Below are positions 9,031-19,640 of a stretch of DNA of 64,000 nt, piece by piece. A program made the position numbers and the translations under genes. Position 1 is the stretch's first letter, and each line of letters opens with the position of its first letter. The DNA lies in the NCBI GenBank assembly GCA_022478985.1, contig JAKSZP010009590.1, positions 1-64,000 on the forward strand. Direction: 5' to 3'. Origin of the DNA: Massospora cicadina. Taxonomy: Eukaryota > Entomophthoromycota > Entomophthoromycetes > Entomophthorales > Entomophthoraceae. The notes below the pieces were generated by a model. It was given only the letters and a program-made list of their open reading frames with translations. It made no database searches and was not told the DNA's origin.

Positions 9031-10707
9031 GAAATGGTTGAGAGGGCCATTGGTGGATGGTTTGAGCCCCAGATCCAACAGCGGATGAGTACATTGAGCC
9101 GCGTATAAAAGGCATCTGTGAATGGGCAGATATGCGCTAGGAACCAGACTTTGGAGAGTAGGAACACATTGGCCATCAGAGCTCGACCCTGGGGGGTGAT
9201 GTGCCGCCGGTTCCAGCTGGCAATCCTGGAGTTAACTGCTGCAAGGAGCAAGTCCTCATTGTCTTTTAGCGCAACTCCTTGTTGGTTGGTGAGAACGCCC
9301 AGGTAACGGAAGGTACCGCGCTCAGGTTCAATACCAAATGGTGGGGGGAAGGCGGGGGAGCCAACCTGTACAACTGTTGTCTTGGAGGTGTTGACCATGG
9401 CGTTGGACGCCTTGGTGTACCTCTCAATGGTCACAGCAGCGAGGGCAACATCCCCAGGGCAGCCAAATGCAATGGCAGTGTCATCTGCAAATGCCATGGT
9501 GCGTGTGGGGGCTTTACCTGGGACCAGAATCCCTGTTAGATTGTCCTGTAAGGAGGCCAAGAGGGGGTCAAGGGTGATGTTAAAAAGGATAGGGCTCAGG
9601 GGGGTCCCCTTGCCGGAGACCTTGTCCAACTGGTACTGCCACTGTAAAACCCATTGGCGCCAGGACTCTGGTGTGGAGCTGGTCATAGAGCGCTGATATC
9701 CAGCGCCTAGCTGCGGGTGGGAGATGGAAGTGGGCCAGGGAAGCATCAATATACTTCCAGGCTACCCGATCATATGCTTTCTCCATATCCAGGAGAGCCA
9801 CAAAGCCATTCACCTTACGAGAGTTAGCAGTCAAAGTCACGTGAAGGTCATTATAGTTGTCCCATAACGACCTCCCCGGAATAAAACCGTGCTGGGATGG
9901 GGAGAGGCGAGGTGACACCCATTTGGTGATGCGGTTGGCCAGAAGCTTCGTGAAGAGCTTGTGGTCTGTGTTGATCAACACTATGGGGCGCCAGTTCGCC
10001 ATGTTCTCACGGTCTAACTTCTTGTGAATGAGGGTCATGATTGAGACTCTGGAGTCAGGGAGGACCTCGCCATTCACCAAGAGTGCAGCGAAGAGGTCGC
10101 GGAGGGTTCTGGCTATCACTGCAGGTTCCAGAAGGTACACCTCGAAGGGTATTCCATCTGAGCCTGGGGCTTTAAGCCGTGGGGATTTCAGAAGGGTTTC
10201 TATCACCTCCTGGATGGAAATAGGTGCCAGTAGAGCCTCATCAGCCCGTGGGTCAATGGGCGGCTCTGGAGCCCGCCACAGGAAGTCTTGGATGTCCGAT
10301 GGGTCCACCTGGGTGGCATGGAAGAGGCTGGAGTAGAAGCGGTGTAGTTCCTGCGTGATTTCCTCCTTATCTGAAGTGGTTGTAGTGCCAATCTTCAGTG
10401 CAGTAATATCCTGCGCTGTTGACCGGGCTTTCTGTTTCTGAAAGAAGAAGCGGGTGGGGCGTTCCCATTGAGCATAGTAACGAAATGTTGTAAAGTTTGC
10501 TGCCCGTTCTTCCTTCAGTGTGAGCTCCAAGCGGAGTGCTTCCTGCGCCGCTTCCCAGTCTTCCAACCATCTGGGAGAGGGCGAAGGCTGGCAGTTTCGC
10601 TCCGGATGTCTGATTCTGGCTTCCGCCCTTTTGACTCTGGAGCGAGCTGCAGTCATCTGGGCTTTGGCACAGTTGTAAGCAACGCGGGTGATGCCCTCCT
10701 TGGTCAC
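9027..10707 (-). pseudogene. LINE1 ORF2, reverse transcriptase
   Basis: Two frames make one RT. The frame from 10707 (375 residues) carries the N-terminal RT blocks HGFIPGRSLWDN, the block-A aspartate in LLDMEKAYDRV, and GQGLRQGDP. It then loses frame inside the conserved QGDPLSP block near 9600. The frame from 9749 resumes with GTPLSPILFNITL and has the catalytic FADD at its residues 87-90, then the thumb. A single frameshift thus separates fingers from palm. Upstream is a basic linker (residues 1-100). The RT would copy LINE RNA at the nicked target. Confidence 0.92.
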
Positions 10708-11560
10708 CGCCCATCTAGCCTTGTGGTCAAGAAGGTGGGGTGGGGGGAGGTGAGAGTCTCCCGGATGGTCATAGACAGCTTCTCCTTAGTGAAGGGGTTG
10801 TTGAGAAGAGCTGGGGAAACCCTAGGCCAGAACCTACGCGACGGTCTAAGTGTGGTGGTGAGGACAACGGTGAGTGACCTGTGATCACTCAGATGGTTGT
10901 CACGAGAGATGGGAGAGGAGACGCGGCCAATTAGCAGGGGGCCAATCAGTGCCATAGCTATGCGTGACGCTGACTGGAAAGCTCCTCCATCATAATGGAT
11001 CCTAGTCATGAAACCTAGGACAGACGCGGAGGGTGGAAGCGCATCTATAAAGCCACTCAGGCGAAGGAAATCCTGGAAGCGACTTGATCCAGGGCGTTCC
11101 TTTGCTGCAGGGGGATAAGAGTCACGGACGCGACTTATGGTTGTGTTGAAATCTCCTAATAGGACTGTATTCCGTGGGAGATTGAGTTGGACGAGCTCTT
11201 CAAAGAGCCGATTTTGCTCCTGACCGGCATTAGGCAGGTAGATGCTTGCAGCGAAGAAGGAGAAGTCAGGAGTGGTGAGTTTGTTCAGTATGAGGAGGCC
11301 ACCTAGATATTGTGAAAAAGAATGGGTTTTAACCCGGGGATTCAAACAATAAGGGCGGCATGGTTTGTCCAGAAGGAGTTGCCTCCAAACTGTTCATTCC
11401 ATGTAGATTGTTCGTGGGGGAGGATATGGGGCTCCTGGACAGCAGCGATGTCAATTTGTGCTGACCTGAAGTTGCGGAGGAGGCGGGCTCTCCGCTTAAA
11501 GTACCTCAACCCATTCGCGTTGATGGATTGCAGGGCCAGGGTGCTGCCATAAAGACTCAT
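10704..11560 (-). pseudogene. LINE1 ORF2, AP-like endonuclease
   Basis: The frame from 11560 starts MSLYGSTLALQSINANGLR and holds AAVQEPH, the N-terminal catalytic block of APE-type endonucleases (Asn, then Gln-Glu). After a frameshift near 11345 the next frame carries GDFN (residues 64-67) and SDH (residues 153-155), the remaining catalytic blocks. A further shift near 10710 leads into the RT. It would nick target DNA; the 17-bp duplication agrees with this mechanism. The start is the only ATG just before the domain. Confidence 0.9.
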
Positions 11561-11769
11561 AGCTGTTCCCCTCCATGTCCTGGGGGTTGCCAGCGCTTAA
11601 ACCTGCTTCTGTGAGGCGGCTATTTTGAGTCCTTTATCTTGACTATTAGCTGAAATCCGTGAGGAGCGTTGAGGGTTCTGAGGGGAAGGAGAGGGTGGGG
11701 GCGGAGGACCCAGTAAGCCAGCCTAGTATGCTGCCCCTGCTCCGTTGCAGGGGAAGGACCTGAGGGTGC

Positions 11770-13939
11770 TCAATGGCGACCTCCACGGTATCCCCATTTG
11801 ATGAGTCTGAGTCCATATTCACTTTCTCCAACACTGCAAAGGATCCACGCGAAATGGACTGTGGGGTTGGGGTAGGACTCTTGAGGTGGCACTTCTACCG
11901 CAGGCCGCGGGTTGCCAGTCCATGCTGGTGGGCATAGCTCCATTGGGAGCTGAGGGTTGATGCAATAAATCACTGGTGGAGGTTGGTGGGGGTGCCGCGG
12001 AGCCCTGAGTGGGGGTGGCTGACGAGAGGCACCATGTGGGAGATGCCTTGCGCTTGATGAGAGAGGGAGTTGACTCTGGGAGATTGGAGGGGGTGACCAT
12101 TGGAAGGGGGCATGAGCGCGAAGGTATCCCGTACCAATAGTGGGGTTAGCTGTTTCAACTGCTAGGCGTAAGGCCTCAGGGGACAGGTCTTGAACGGGAA
12201 CCCATTGTGTGGGTTGTGGAATTGCTGCTGCAGCCACGTGGGATCGTTTTTGGCCTGGTTTAGGCCCCTGGGTGGTGGCTAAGAGGGCTTGTTTTTGGAG
12301 CTGTGCAGCCACTATACAAGTGTCCAAGGGCGTTACACCATGAACACCAGAGGCGTGCCTGATCAGGGTCGACAAAAAAGATCTCAGGGCATGCCCCAAC
12401 TGCCGCCACACGAGGAATAACCTCAATGTTGCGGGATACAGTGGGGGAGGGGATGAACGACGCCCTAGCAGTGCGAGCTCTTTGAGTGGGAGCATAGTAA
12501 GAGGGGACGCTAAAGTCCACTGAAAGAACAGACCCAAACTCCATTAAACCACGATGGAGCGCCAGTTTGAGAGACTCAGGATCAACAGTCGTTGGTAGGT
12601 TGGAAAAAGTAACCCATGAAATTTTCTCCAGGTGAGAGCGTGTGCAGGAGATGCGAAGAGATCCACGTGGAATAATGACCTGGAGGGTGGCAGCATGGTC
12701 AGCAAGGGCAGCTTCAGTGAAGCCCACATCGATGTAGTGGCCCTCCACTGATTCATGGATGGTGGTGTTAATTGGGAATGTCTCCGCAATCGCTGCAAAG
12801 TATGAAAAGTTATCCTCTGTATAGAATTCAACAGGGTTATGCCCATAATAAAGGCGAATTGCGTGGGAGAGGGTTGAGCGAGGTAGAGCTTTTTGCGCTC
12901 TAGTTTCAGCCCATTTCTTCTTAACATCAGAAATAAATGCCACTTCACGGGGATCAGCTTTGGGTAGCGTTGGTGTCAGAGGTTTTTGCCATGCCCCAGT
13001 GGCTCCTTTGGTACGTTTGTGTTTGCTTTGGGCTGCAATCGCAGGTTGAGTGTGAGCTGGCGGTTTGAACAAGTTTGTGGAGTTCCCTTGTTTCTGGAAT
13101 GTTACAGCAGTTGCTGGCATCATATTAAATTGAAGGGCGGTTTGTTGGGCCTCGCTAAATTGGGGAGGCCCATCCAGATTGGAATTAACTCCAGACAATT
13201 GGGAGGAGGGCGATGTTTCATCACCATCCCAATCTATTTGGGTAAATTCAGCCCGAGTATTTTCTGTGATTTCGTGGGCAAAACTCACTGGCTGATTGGT
13301 GAATTGGTCGTTTTCAGCATATGGCAATAAAGTGCCGACTTGAGAAGTGCCGATTATGGGGTTTAAATGGGATGGGTGAGATTGGAACTGGTGTGAAGTT
13401 CCAAAATCCGAACCATTTGAATCCCCATTGGGAAGAGTAGATTGTCCCAATTTGGTGCTTAGTGAACCAGAATGTGCGGCTAATCCAACCTTACATCTGA
13501 GGGTATGGGGGCCAGGTAGCTGGGTATCGCCCCTCATGGAGGGATCCAGAAACACGGCGTCAGCAATAATAGATGGGGCAGAATTAGCTGACACAATGGG
13601 GGAGGTAAATGCCTGGATGGGCTTAGTTGCATTCAACTGAGCAGGCACCATTAAAACAGTGTGGGTGATGGCCTCCTTGGTTGGAGGGGGCCCAGCGGGT
13701 TGGTGGGAGGCAGCGCACACAGAGCTGTTAGGCGTGCAGGTTGCAGAAGTGCGATCAGGTGAACTGGCGGTAGTTGAAGTAGCTCCAGGTTGGGGGGTGG
13801 TGCCTGCTTTCATGGCTGCTGCTTGAGAGCGGGTGATTCTGGTTGACCCTGAGGTGGGTAACCGAGGGTTGCTTCGTTTGGGGGTGGTGCTTTCTCGTTT
13901 AGCATAGCCTGCGGGTTCTTTTGCGGGGTTTCCCGCCAT
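11770..13939 (-). pseudogene. LINE1 ORF1, nucleic-acid-binding Gag-like protein with CCHC knuckle
   Basis: A 559-residue frame begins MAGNPAKEPAGYAKRES at 13939. The first half is Ser/Thr/Pro-rich and basic. Residues about 320-520 contain a compact part rich in aromatic residues, RRM-like in position. It ends with CSWCNALGHLYSGC, a CX2CX4HX4C knuckle, about 20 residues before a stop at 12260. A frameshift near there leads to the frame ending 11770, which reads sensibly onward as a Pro/Gln/Ser-rich tail, so the original ORF1 was longer. ORF1 proteins of LINEs coat the RNA. Confidence 0.85.
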
Positions 13940-14031
13940 ATTTGCTAATAGTTTTCGTAAATCTCTTTAGTGGAGCTAAATTTCAGGCTGAATTGATTTT
14001 CAAAAAGTGATGCTTAGCAGAAAGAGAGCCT

Positions 14032-14048
14032 CCACTCAGATCTTTATT
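14032..14048. repeat. target-site duplication of LINE1, right copy
   Basis: Identical over 17 bases to 7944-7960. Confidence 0.95.
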
Positions 14049-14822
14049 CTTCTCTCTGAGAGTCTTCCAATTATTGACCTCTGCAATAATATCCTTGAGA
14101 CAGAACAACACAATAGAAGATTATAGTTTAATTATACAATGAATTGATATTACTGTAAACTCTAAACTCTGTAAAGTACTTTATATTATAGTATATCCTA
14201 GAGAATATATATAATGGGGAATTCAGCTGTCTAACCCTTGGTTGGAACCTCTTCAATGAAACAGCAGCCATTGCCATTAAATCACCCATCCTTATATTGG
14301 CAGCGAAGGTTTTCCCCATCCTGACTAGGGTTCCATCATTGGACATCCTTGAGACCTCAAATGAAAAGAGTCAGAAAAGGTGTTCCTAATGTTTCCCTCT
14401 TGATCCAAGCAAACCAACATATTTGGCTAGTGACCTTATTAGGTAATGGGAATTTTTACCCATTATGGCAGGTCACTCACCAACTGATTGATTGCTAGTT
14501 GTAGGTGGCATCACTCGCCTCACAACTTGCTATTCATTCCCAATCAGTCAGTGATGAAACCTGACCTATTCCAATTGGTACACCTGATAGTTAATCACTA
14601 TCATATGCCCCTATTTCGTCAGCAACTCCACCTGATGAGATCTTAAGTATTTGTCCAGATTGATCCCTGCTGGATACAAACAGGCGAATATCCCAAAATC
14701 CCCCAAACGTAGTTACTCCAAAACTTGGCCAACTGATTTCTGATTCACTTTGCCTTAAGGAATTTTCCCCTAGCAATACCATTTAATATAGAAGGCTGGG
14801 AATATGGGCAAAAATCCCAACA

Positions 14823-14838
14823 CATCCCCCTCTTTCCT
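14823..14838 (-). other. polypurine tract of E
   Basis: Directly inside the 3' LTR the plus strand reads CATCCCCCTCTTTCCT, so the minus strand has a purine run ending at the LTR start. This is the expected plus-strand priming site. Confidence 0.7.
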
Positions 14839-15398
14839 AGATTCCCAGCAAGAAAAGGACTGGGGCATGAGAACACCGCTTTGGACACTTGGTCAAATAC
14901 TTCATTGGTTCAAGTGGAGTACACTTGTCAATACTCAACGCTTCTCAGGATGACCTTTGGCATACGGCGTTCTTCCTCTCCTTCTTGCTACTGCCTTCTC
15001 ATAGTGTGGTCCCCACAATCTTCTGTCATGCCGTGCTGATCAATTTACTCAAGACGATATTAGTCTCAGGATCTTGTTTTCCCCCATCAGGGTATATGAC
15101 CCACTGTCATATTCAGGATTCTTGGTCCAGCGTCCTTGATTTCCTAATTTTCTCTAATCCTAGACAGGAGACTCTTGCTGTAGATTTTCATTTCATGACT
15201 CAATTAAAATAATATTTCTTATTCGCCCTTGTCATTTTGCTCATAACCTCTTGGCTTAAGTCATTCCTAATTTTTCCCTTGGAGAGCTTATCTCATTAAT
15301 TTTGAGACCAATTTCCCCAAAGTTGGAGCTTAATGGATTGTAGAGTGCATAATGTCAACTTCTATATAAGTCCAACATCCCCCTCTTGTCCAGCTCAT
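14839..15398. other. non-pol region of E between integrase and 3' LTR, LTR-side part
   Basis: No sense-strand gene was found. A plus-strand frame (14889-15212, 107 residues) is open but has no recognisable domain. A TATATAAG-like sequence lies at 15363-15370, about 30 bases upstream of the ATG of the first antisense frame. Confidence 0.4.
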
Positions 15399-15937
15399 AT
15401 GTCAAATTCTGAGTCAAAATACCAGCAGCTCCTGAATAGTTTGTCTGATCCAGACCCCTGTATCTTCCAGCAGATGAGTTGGGATGCTTGGCGAAACTTC
15501 TTTTATGGTCCTTCCAGGACTCATACGCCTAGTCTGGCGCCAGCAGCTAGTCCTTCCATCGAATTTCCAGAAACAGTAACTTATCCCTCCAAAACCAGAC
15601 TGGCTATATTTTAACAACTCTCAGCTGATTCTTCCTCTGCCGTTAATTCAAGAGTTGGACTTCGAAACTCTCCTGGATTCTTCCTCTTGCTGATGTTCTG
15701 AACATCATCATAGATGCTCCAGAGATTATGCCGGTTGCTCTGGATTGTTCATTTCTTATTGGGTCGGACCTGCTCCCTGAGTTCCTCTTCCAACTCAGTC
15801 AATATAACAAACCTACTGTTCTGGTCTCCAGGCTCTCAATTGGTAACAGTATTCACTTCAAGATCCTCTATGCTGAACTTTGGGCCCAAATCACTGAGGC
15901 TTTAACTTTAAGCACTAAATCCCTCTTATCTGGATAA
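15399..15937 (+). pseudogene. antisense reading frame 1 in E (unknown protein)
   Basis: On the strand opposite to gag-pol an ATG at 15399 opens MSNSESKYQQLLNSL and runs to 15614. Two frame changes near 15600-15680 then restore a second open stretch that ends LSTKSLLSG at 15937. The residues look protein-like in composition: an acidic N-terminal part with a Trp/Phe-rich patch (WDAWRNFFYGPSR), then a hydrophobic-acidic part containing FLIGSDLLPEF. I recognise no family. It lies in the long post-integrase region of a Gypsy element, where a few plant Gypsy lineages are known to carry extra or antisense ORFs. It could be an accessory gene of the element or a captured gene. Confidence 0.45.
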
Positions 15938-15941
15938 CATC

Positions 15942-16442
15942 ATGGATTGGGATACCGGTGCTTATGCTCTTCGCTTTTCTGCTCAAGTTCTTTGAAGTTG
16001 GTCCATGAAGCTTCCAGCCTCGCATGGGTTCCACCATTCATTCAGCTTTAGCTTCTGAGAAGCCCGTAGTCACCACTTGCAGGATACAATCCACTCTCTG
16101 CACGACTATCTCTTCTCTGGCTCTTCCCATTGGTATCTTCTACTGATGGTGTTGATAGGGGGCATGATTTGGCAACCCCCATCAAGCATCCCTTCTTTGT
16201 TGACAGCCCATATGTTCAGTGTCCTTGATGAAGCCCATTGGCAGGCACTCAGGACTAATCTTCCGGCTCCAGTGCCATATCAGGATTACTTGGGGTTTAT
16301 TGCTTATTGCCTCTTTTTATACTGTTGCTTTCCTCCCTGCTCCAGGGTTTCGCGATTGGCTTCATCCAACATCTCAATTTCCCTTCCCCTAGTCACTTTT
16401 TGCAGGGCTCAGCGTCCGCTCAAAGAATGTGGTTTCATGTAG
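15942..16442 (+). pseudogene. antisense reading frame 2 in E (unknown, hydrophobic segments)
   Basis: An ATG at 15942, four bases after frame 1 ends, starts MDWDTGAYALRFSAQVL. The frame continues through two TGA codons (15993 and 16056) to a stop at 16442, 166 codons in all. The open 3' part holds two hydrophobic runs, around WYLLLMVLIGGMIW and GFIAYCLFLYCCF, which could be membrane segments. An A/T-rich stretch with AATAAA-type words follows at 16558-16580. Both stops could have arisen from TGG by a single G to A change. No homology recognised. Confidence 0.42.
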
Positions 16443-17190
16443 GTCTTTCCCTGCTAGCGTCCAATTGCATATCAATTTCTATGGGCTGTTTATTCCTACT
16501 GCGATCCATCCTCCCTCTCCCAAGAGGTGACATAGACGGAATCATCCCCATAACAAGGACAATCAATAAAAATAAAAATCATAAAAATATATCGGCTTTT
16601 TCTCTATGCGGTTTAAATTTTTTTTTCTTTTTTCCAATATCTTTTATCAATTTTTTATCTTTATTCTTCTTTTTTACTATGGGACTTAACCTTGTTTTGT
16701 TTCAGCAGTCCATCTTTTACCCCCAAAATGGGTCCTGGTTACTTAAACCTGCCAGTTTTCCATGGTTCAGAGGTCCTTTTTTTGGATTAACCATCTAGAT
16801 TGGTTCAGAGATCCTTTTTTTTTCTTGACCTAAACATCAGGACATGACCAACTTAATGGTTCATTAGTCCTTCAGGAACTCTTTTATTTTTTTTCATTGA
16901 TCTAATTCTTTAGATACTTAGCATGGACTCAATTCACAACTCTTCCATCCAAGAGATTCTTGATGGAGTAAGCATTGTTTGCCATCTTGGCGGTCACTTC
17001 CAATAAACCTGACCACAATGCATCTAATTTGTTTTTTGTCCAAAACCATGCATATCACAATAGGCAACTCTTTCTCCTATTCGTTATTCTTCTAAGGCCG
17101 GTTGGTTCTTGTCATCTGTTAATTTCGCTTGTACCCTTTTCTTCAAAGTTGTATTTAATTCTTGCAATTGCATATTGATTAGGATACTCA
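16443..17190. other. T-rich spacer of E
   Basis: Long T runs on the plus strand (16617-16690, 16815-16830, 16885-16900) and short open frames only. No domain seen on either strand. It ends at the C-terminal end of the integrase. Confidence 0.5.
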
Positions 17191-17194
17191 TCAG

Positions 17195-18200
17195 TCAGTT
17201 CAGGTATTGCTCGGTACTCATCCCCATTGTAGGTTCCACCACCAAATATAAAATTGGCGGCAACGCGGCCTTTCTTCTGTAAGATAATTCAAATGCTGTC
17301 TTTCCCATCACCGTGTGATGACTAATATTGTAGGCGAATGTCACTGAACTCAGGTACATTTCCCACATGGAAGTTCTCCCTGAAACTAGCTTCCTCAGCA
17401 TTTCAGCCAGCGTCCCATTGACCCGTTCTACCAGTCCATTTGTCTCCAGATGGTAAGGTACTGACACAACTCCTAGGATCCCCATTATCTCATTAAACTC
17501 AGTATCACATGAGATGTGAAGTTGGTCCCATTGTCACTAAGCAGGACCTGCGGACATCCATGCCAATATACCACTTGATCCAGGATGAACCTCGCAGTTC
17601 TGGTAGCATCTACTCTCATTAGGGCCTTCATCTTGACTCTTCTCATCAGATGGTCAATGGCAACTTTAATGTTTGACTCCCCCTGTGCTCATCATCAGCA
17701 GTCCCATCACGTTGATGGACACTGTGTGACAGGCAAATCCAGGGCGGGCCAGTCAGTATCCAGTTGTATTCTTTTGTGGTTTGTGCAGCTGGCACTCCAC
17801 GCAACAAGCCAGATAATCTGTGACATCCTATTGATCGATTCCCAGTAATAATACTGGCTAATATGGTCAGTTGTTTTCCTCAGGCCTCCATTCCCGACAA
17901 CCTTGTGAGCTGCTTGTACTATCACTGCTCTTTCTGACAGTTTTGAGAATAATAACTGCTTCCCGTTAATCATCTTGAATACTTGTCCATCCATGGTCTC
18001 AGTGTTCTCCATTGCTTTCCGAAAAGCACCTTGGATTTCTTGGGGCTCATCCCCAATTTTTCCTTCGACCATTCTCTGGAATAGCTCATCCACCTGCGGG
18101 TATACCAACTGGACCATTGGCAACTGCAATAAGCCATCCACCTTATGGTGAGAAGCCCCCACTTGGTGGACTATCTTATAATTGTAATCCTGGAGCTTAA
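17195..18200 (-). pseudogene. integrase of Gypsy E
   Basis: The N-terminal zinc finger (HKVVGNGGLRKT, YYYWESINRM, then Cys and CTNHK) is in the frame 18162-17707. The core with the catalytic glutamate in HLETNGLVERVNGTL, and FAYNISHHTVMGK, is in the frame 17485-17195. The middle of the core, with the second catalytic Asp, survives only in shifted frame (about 17500-17700). The order and spacing are those of Ty3/Gypsy integrases. No chromodomain was seen. Confidence 0.85.
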
Positions 18201-18207
18201 GTGCTCA

Positions 18208-18600
18208 TCAGGCCAGTCGTCCTTCTGGATCTTTCAAATTGTGTAGCATATGCAGCGAAGAGTGGTCCATTACCACCTTAAATTGCATTCTGTGGATGTA
18301 CACCCAAAACTTCTTGCATACATAAATGACCGCAAGGAATTCCAGCTCAGTTATGGTGTAGTTCCTCTCAGCAGCTGAGAGTGTCCAGCTCACATATGCC
18401 ACCGGATCTTCATCCCCAAGTTCATCTACTTGGCTCAGTATGGCGCCGATTGCCATCAACAAATCATTGGTTTAAATAATATACTCCTGATTGAAATTTG
18501 GATATTTCAGAATTGGCAAATCTATCAAATACTGGCGTAGCTCAAAGAAAGTGTCCTAGGCCTCCTTCATTCCATACAAATCCTTTTTTTGGATCCTTTA
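18208..18600 (-). pseudogene. RNase H of Gypsy E
   Basis: The frame at 18462-18208 carries AYVSWTLSAAERNYTITELEFLAV and VVMDHSSLHML, the typical Gypsy RNase H sequence that follows the RT (family form: SxxLxxAExNYxxxExExLA and TDHxxL). The first catalytic Asp region upstream is in a different frame. It would degrade RNA in the hybrid. Confidence 0.82.
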
Positions 18601-18619
18601 ATAAATGGAATAATGGCTC

Positions 18620-19613
18620 ATCTATTTAGGCGAAGTCCCAAATAAATCTTCTAAAGTATCCAACCATCCCAAGGAATACTTGGATGTCTTGGACACTCTT
18701 CAGTACAGCCATACACACTATTGCTGCTATCTTCAGGGTTTACGGCTGCAATCCACTGGAGTTGATTACAAATCCCAGCTATTCAACTCTTTCTTAAAGA
18801 AGTGACACTTCCTTGGCTTGATCTTCAGGTTAGCCGCGGACAGTCGCTTAAATACTTCTTCCACGTGGTGGAAATTATCAGTAAACGTCTTACTGAACAC
18901 GTTTATATCATCCAGATATACCAGGACGCATGACAACTTCAAGTCACTTAGTATCATATCCATGGCCCTCTGAAACGTTGCAGGTGCATTGCATAGACCC
19001 TGGGGCATCCTCGTCAGTTGATATAGCCCCTGCGCAGTAATAATCATGCATTTTTACTTGTCTTCCTTTGGTAAGTCGATCTGCCAATATCCTGAGATCA
19101 GATACATCGTGGAGAAATACTTCACTTTTCCTAAATGATCTAGCGCATCATTTATCCTTAGTAGGGGATACGAATCCTTCTTTATAATTTTGTTAAGCCT
19201 TTGGTAGTCAATCACCACACAGTTGGATCCATCCTTCTTTTTTATGATCAGAATCAGACTCGCCCAGGGACTTGACGACAGAACTAGAAGCTATGCTTCA
19301 CTAGTTTGCTGATATCATCCTCCACTACTGCTTCAGCAGCTTTTGATCTTTGGATCAGTCTCATCCTTATCAGTAATTTTTCCCTGGTGTCAACCTTGTG
19401 GATCACATCTTGTGCACATCCCAAATTATGGTCACCCTGAGCGAACACTTCCCAATACTTCTCAAATAGTTTGAGCACCTCCTCTTGCTGGCCTTCCAAC
19501 AGATCAGCGAGCTGCTCCTGATCAACCAATAGGTTGATACTTTCAGCTACCCCAGCCAATAATCCCATTTCATTAAGTGACCCAAAATTGTGGAATCTTC
19601 TCAGTTTGGCCAT
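18620..19613 (-). pseudogene. reverse transcriptase of Gypsy E
   Basis: The frame 19047-18766 has the RT palm, including LTRMPQGLCNAPATFQRAMD and the catalytic box in LVYLDDINVFSKTF, then the FKRLSAANLKIKPRKC thumb. The frame 19613-19284 covers the pre-RT segment (LFEKYWEVFAQG, FSKYxD-like in the family). Between them the DYxxLN part is frame-shifted. Frameshifts near 19050-19280 and below 18766. Confidence 0.88.
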
Positions 19614-19640
19614 TGGGATCTGATGAACAAACGTGATGAT

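Larger units (their letters stand above)
7961..14031 (-). mobile_element. LINE1: near full-length LINE (6.07 kb)
   Basis: The element is bounded by a perfect 17-bp duplication. On its minus strand it carries ORF1 with a CCHC knuckle, then ORF2 with an AP-type endonuclease, reverse transcriptase and a C-terminal Cys/His zinc-binding segment, and ends in a short A tail (T run at 7957-7966 on the plus strand). This is the layout of Tad/L1-type LINEs. It is clearly more GC-rich than the AT-rich LTR it sits in. Frames are long and the breaks are few frameshifts, so it is among the youngest insertions here. Confidence 0.95.
7608..14822 (-). repeat. 3' LTR of E, split by LINE1
   Basis: The two pieces 7608-7960 and 14049-14822 together give 1127 bp, against 1130 bp in the 5' LTR. 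Both begin TGTAAAATTT on the plus strand and end in ATCCCARCA. The pieces align with 22080-23209 without a gap at the LINE1 insertion point. Confidence 0.95.

Noticed and set aside
8168..10884. Plus-strand open frames of 100 to 140 residues across LINE1
   Set aside because: They are reverse-frame shadows of GC-rich ORF2. The minus strand carries the RT and endonuclease motifs.
12986..13640. Plus-strand frames opposite LINE1 ORF1
   Set aside because: Shadows of the 559-residue minus-strand ORF1.
16600..16700. T-rich stretch as the poly-A tail of another retroposon
   Set aside because: No duplication or element boundary can be found on either side.
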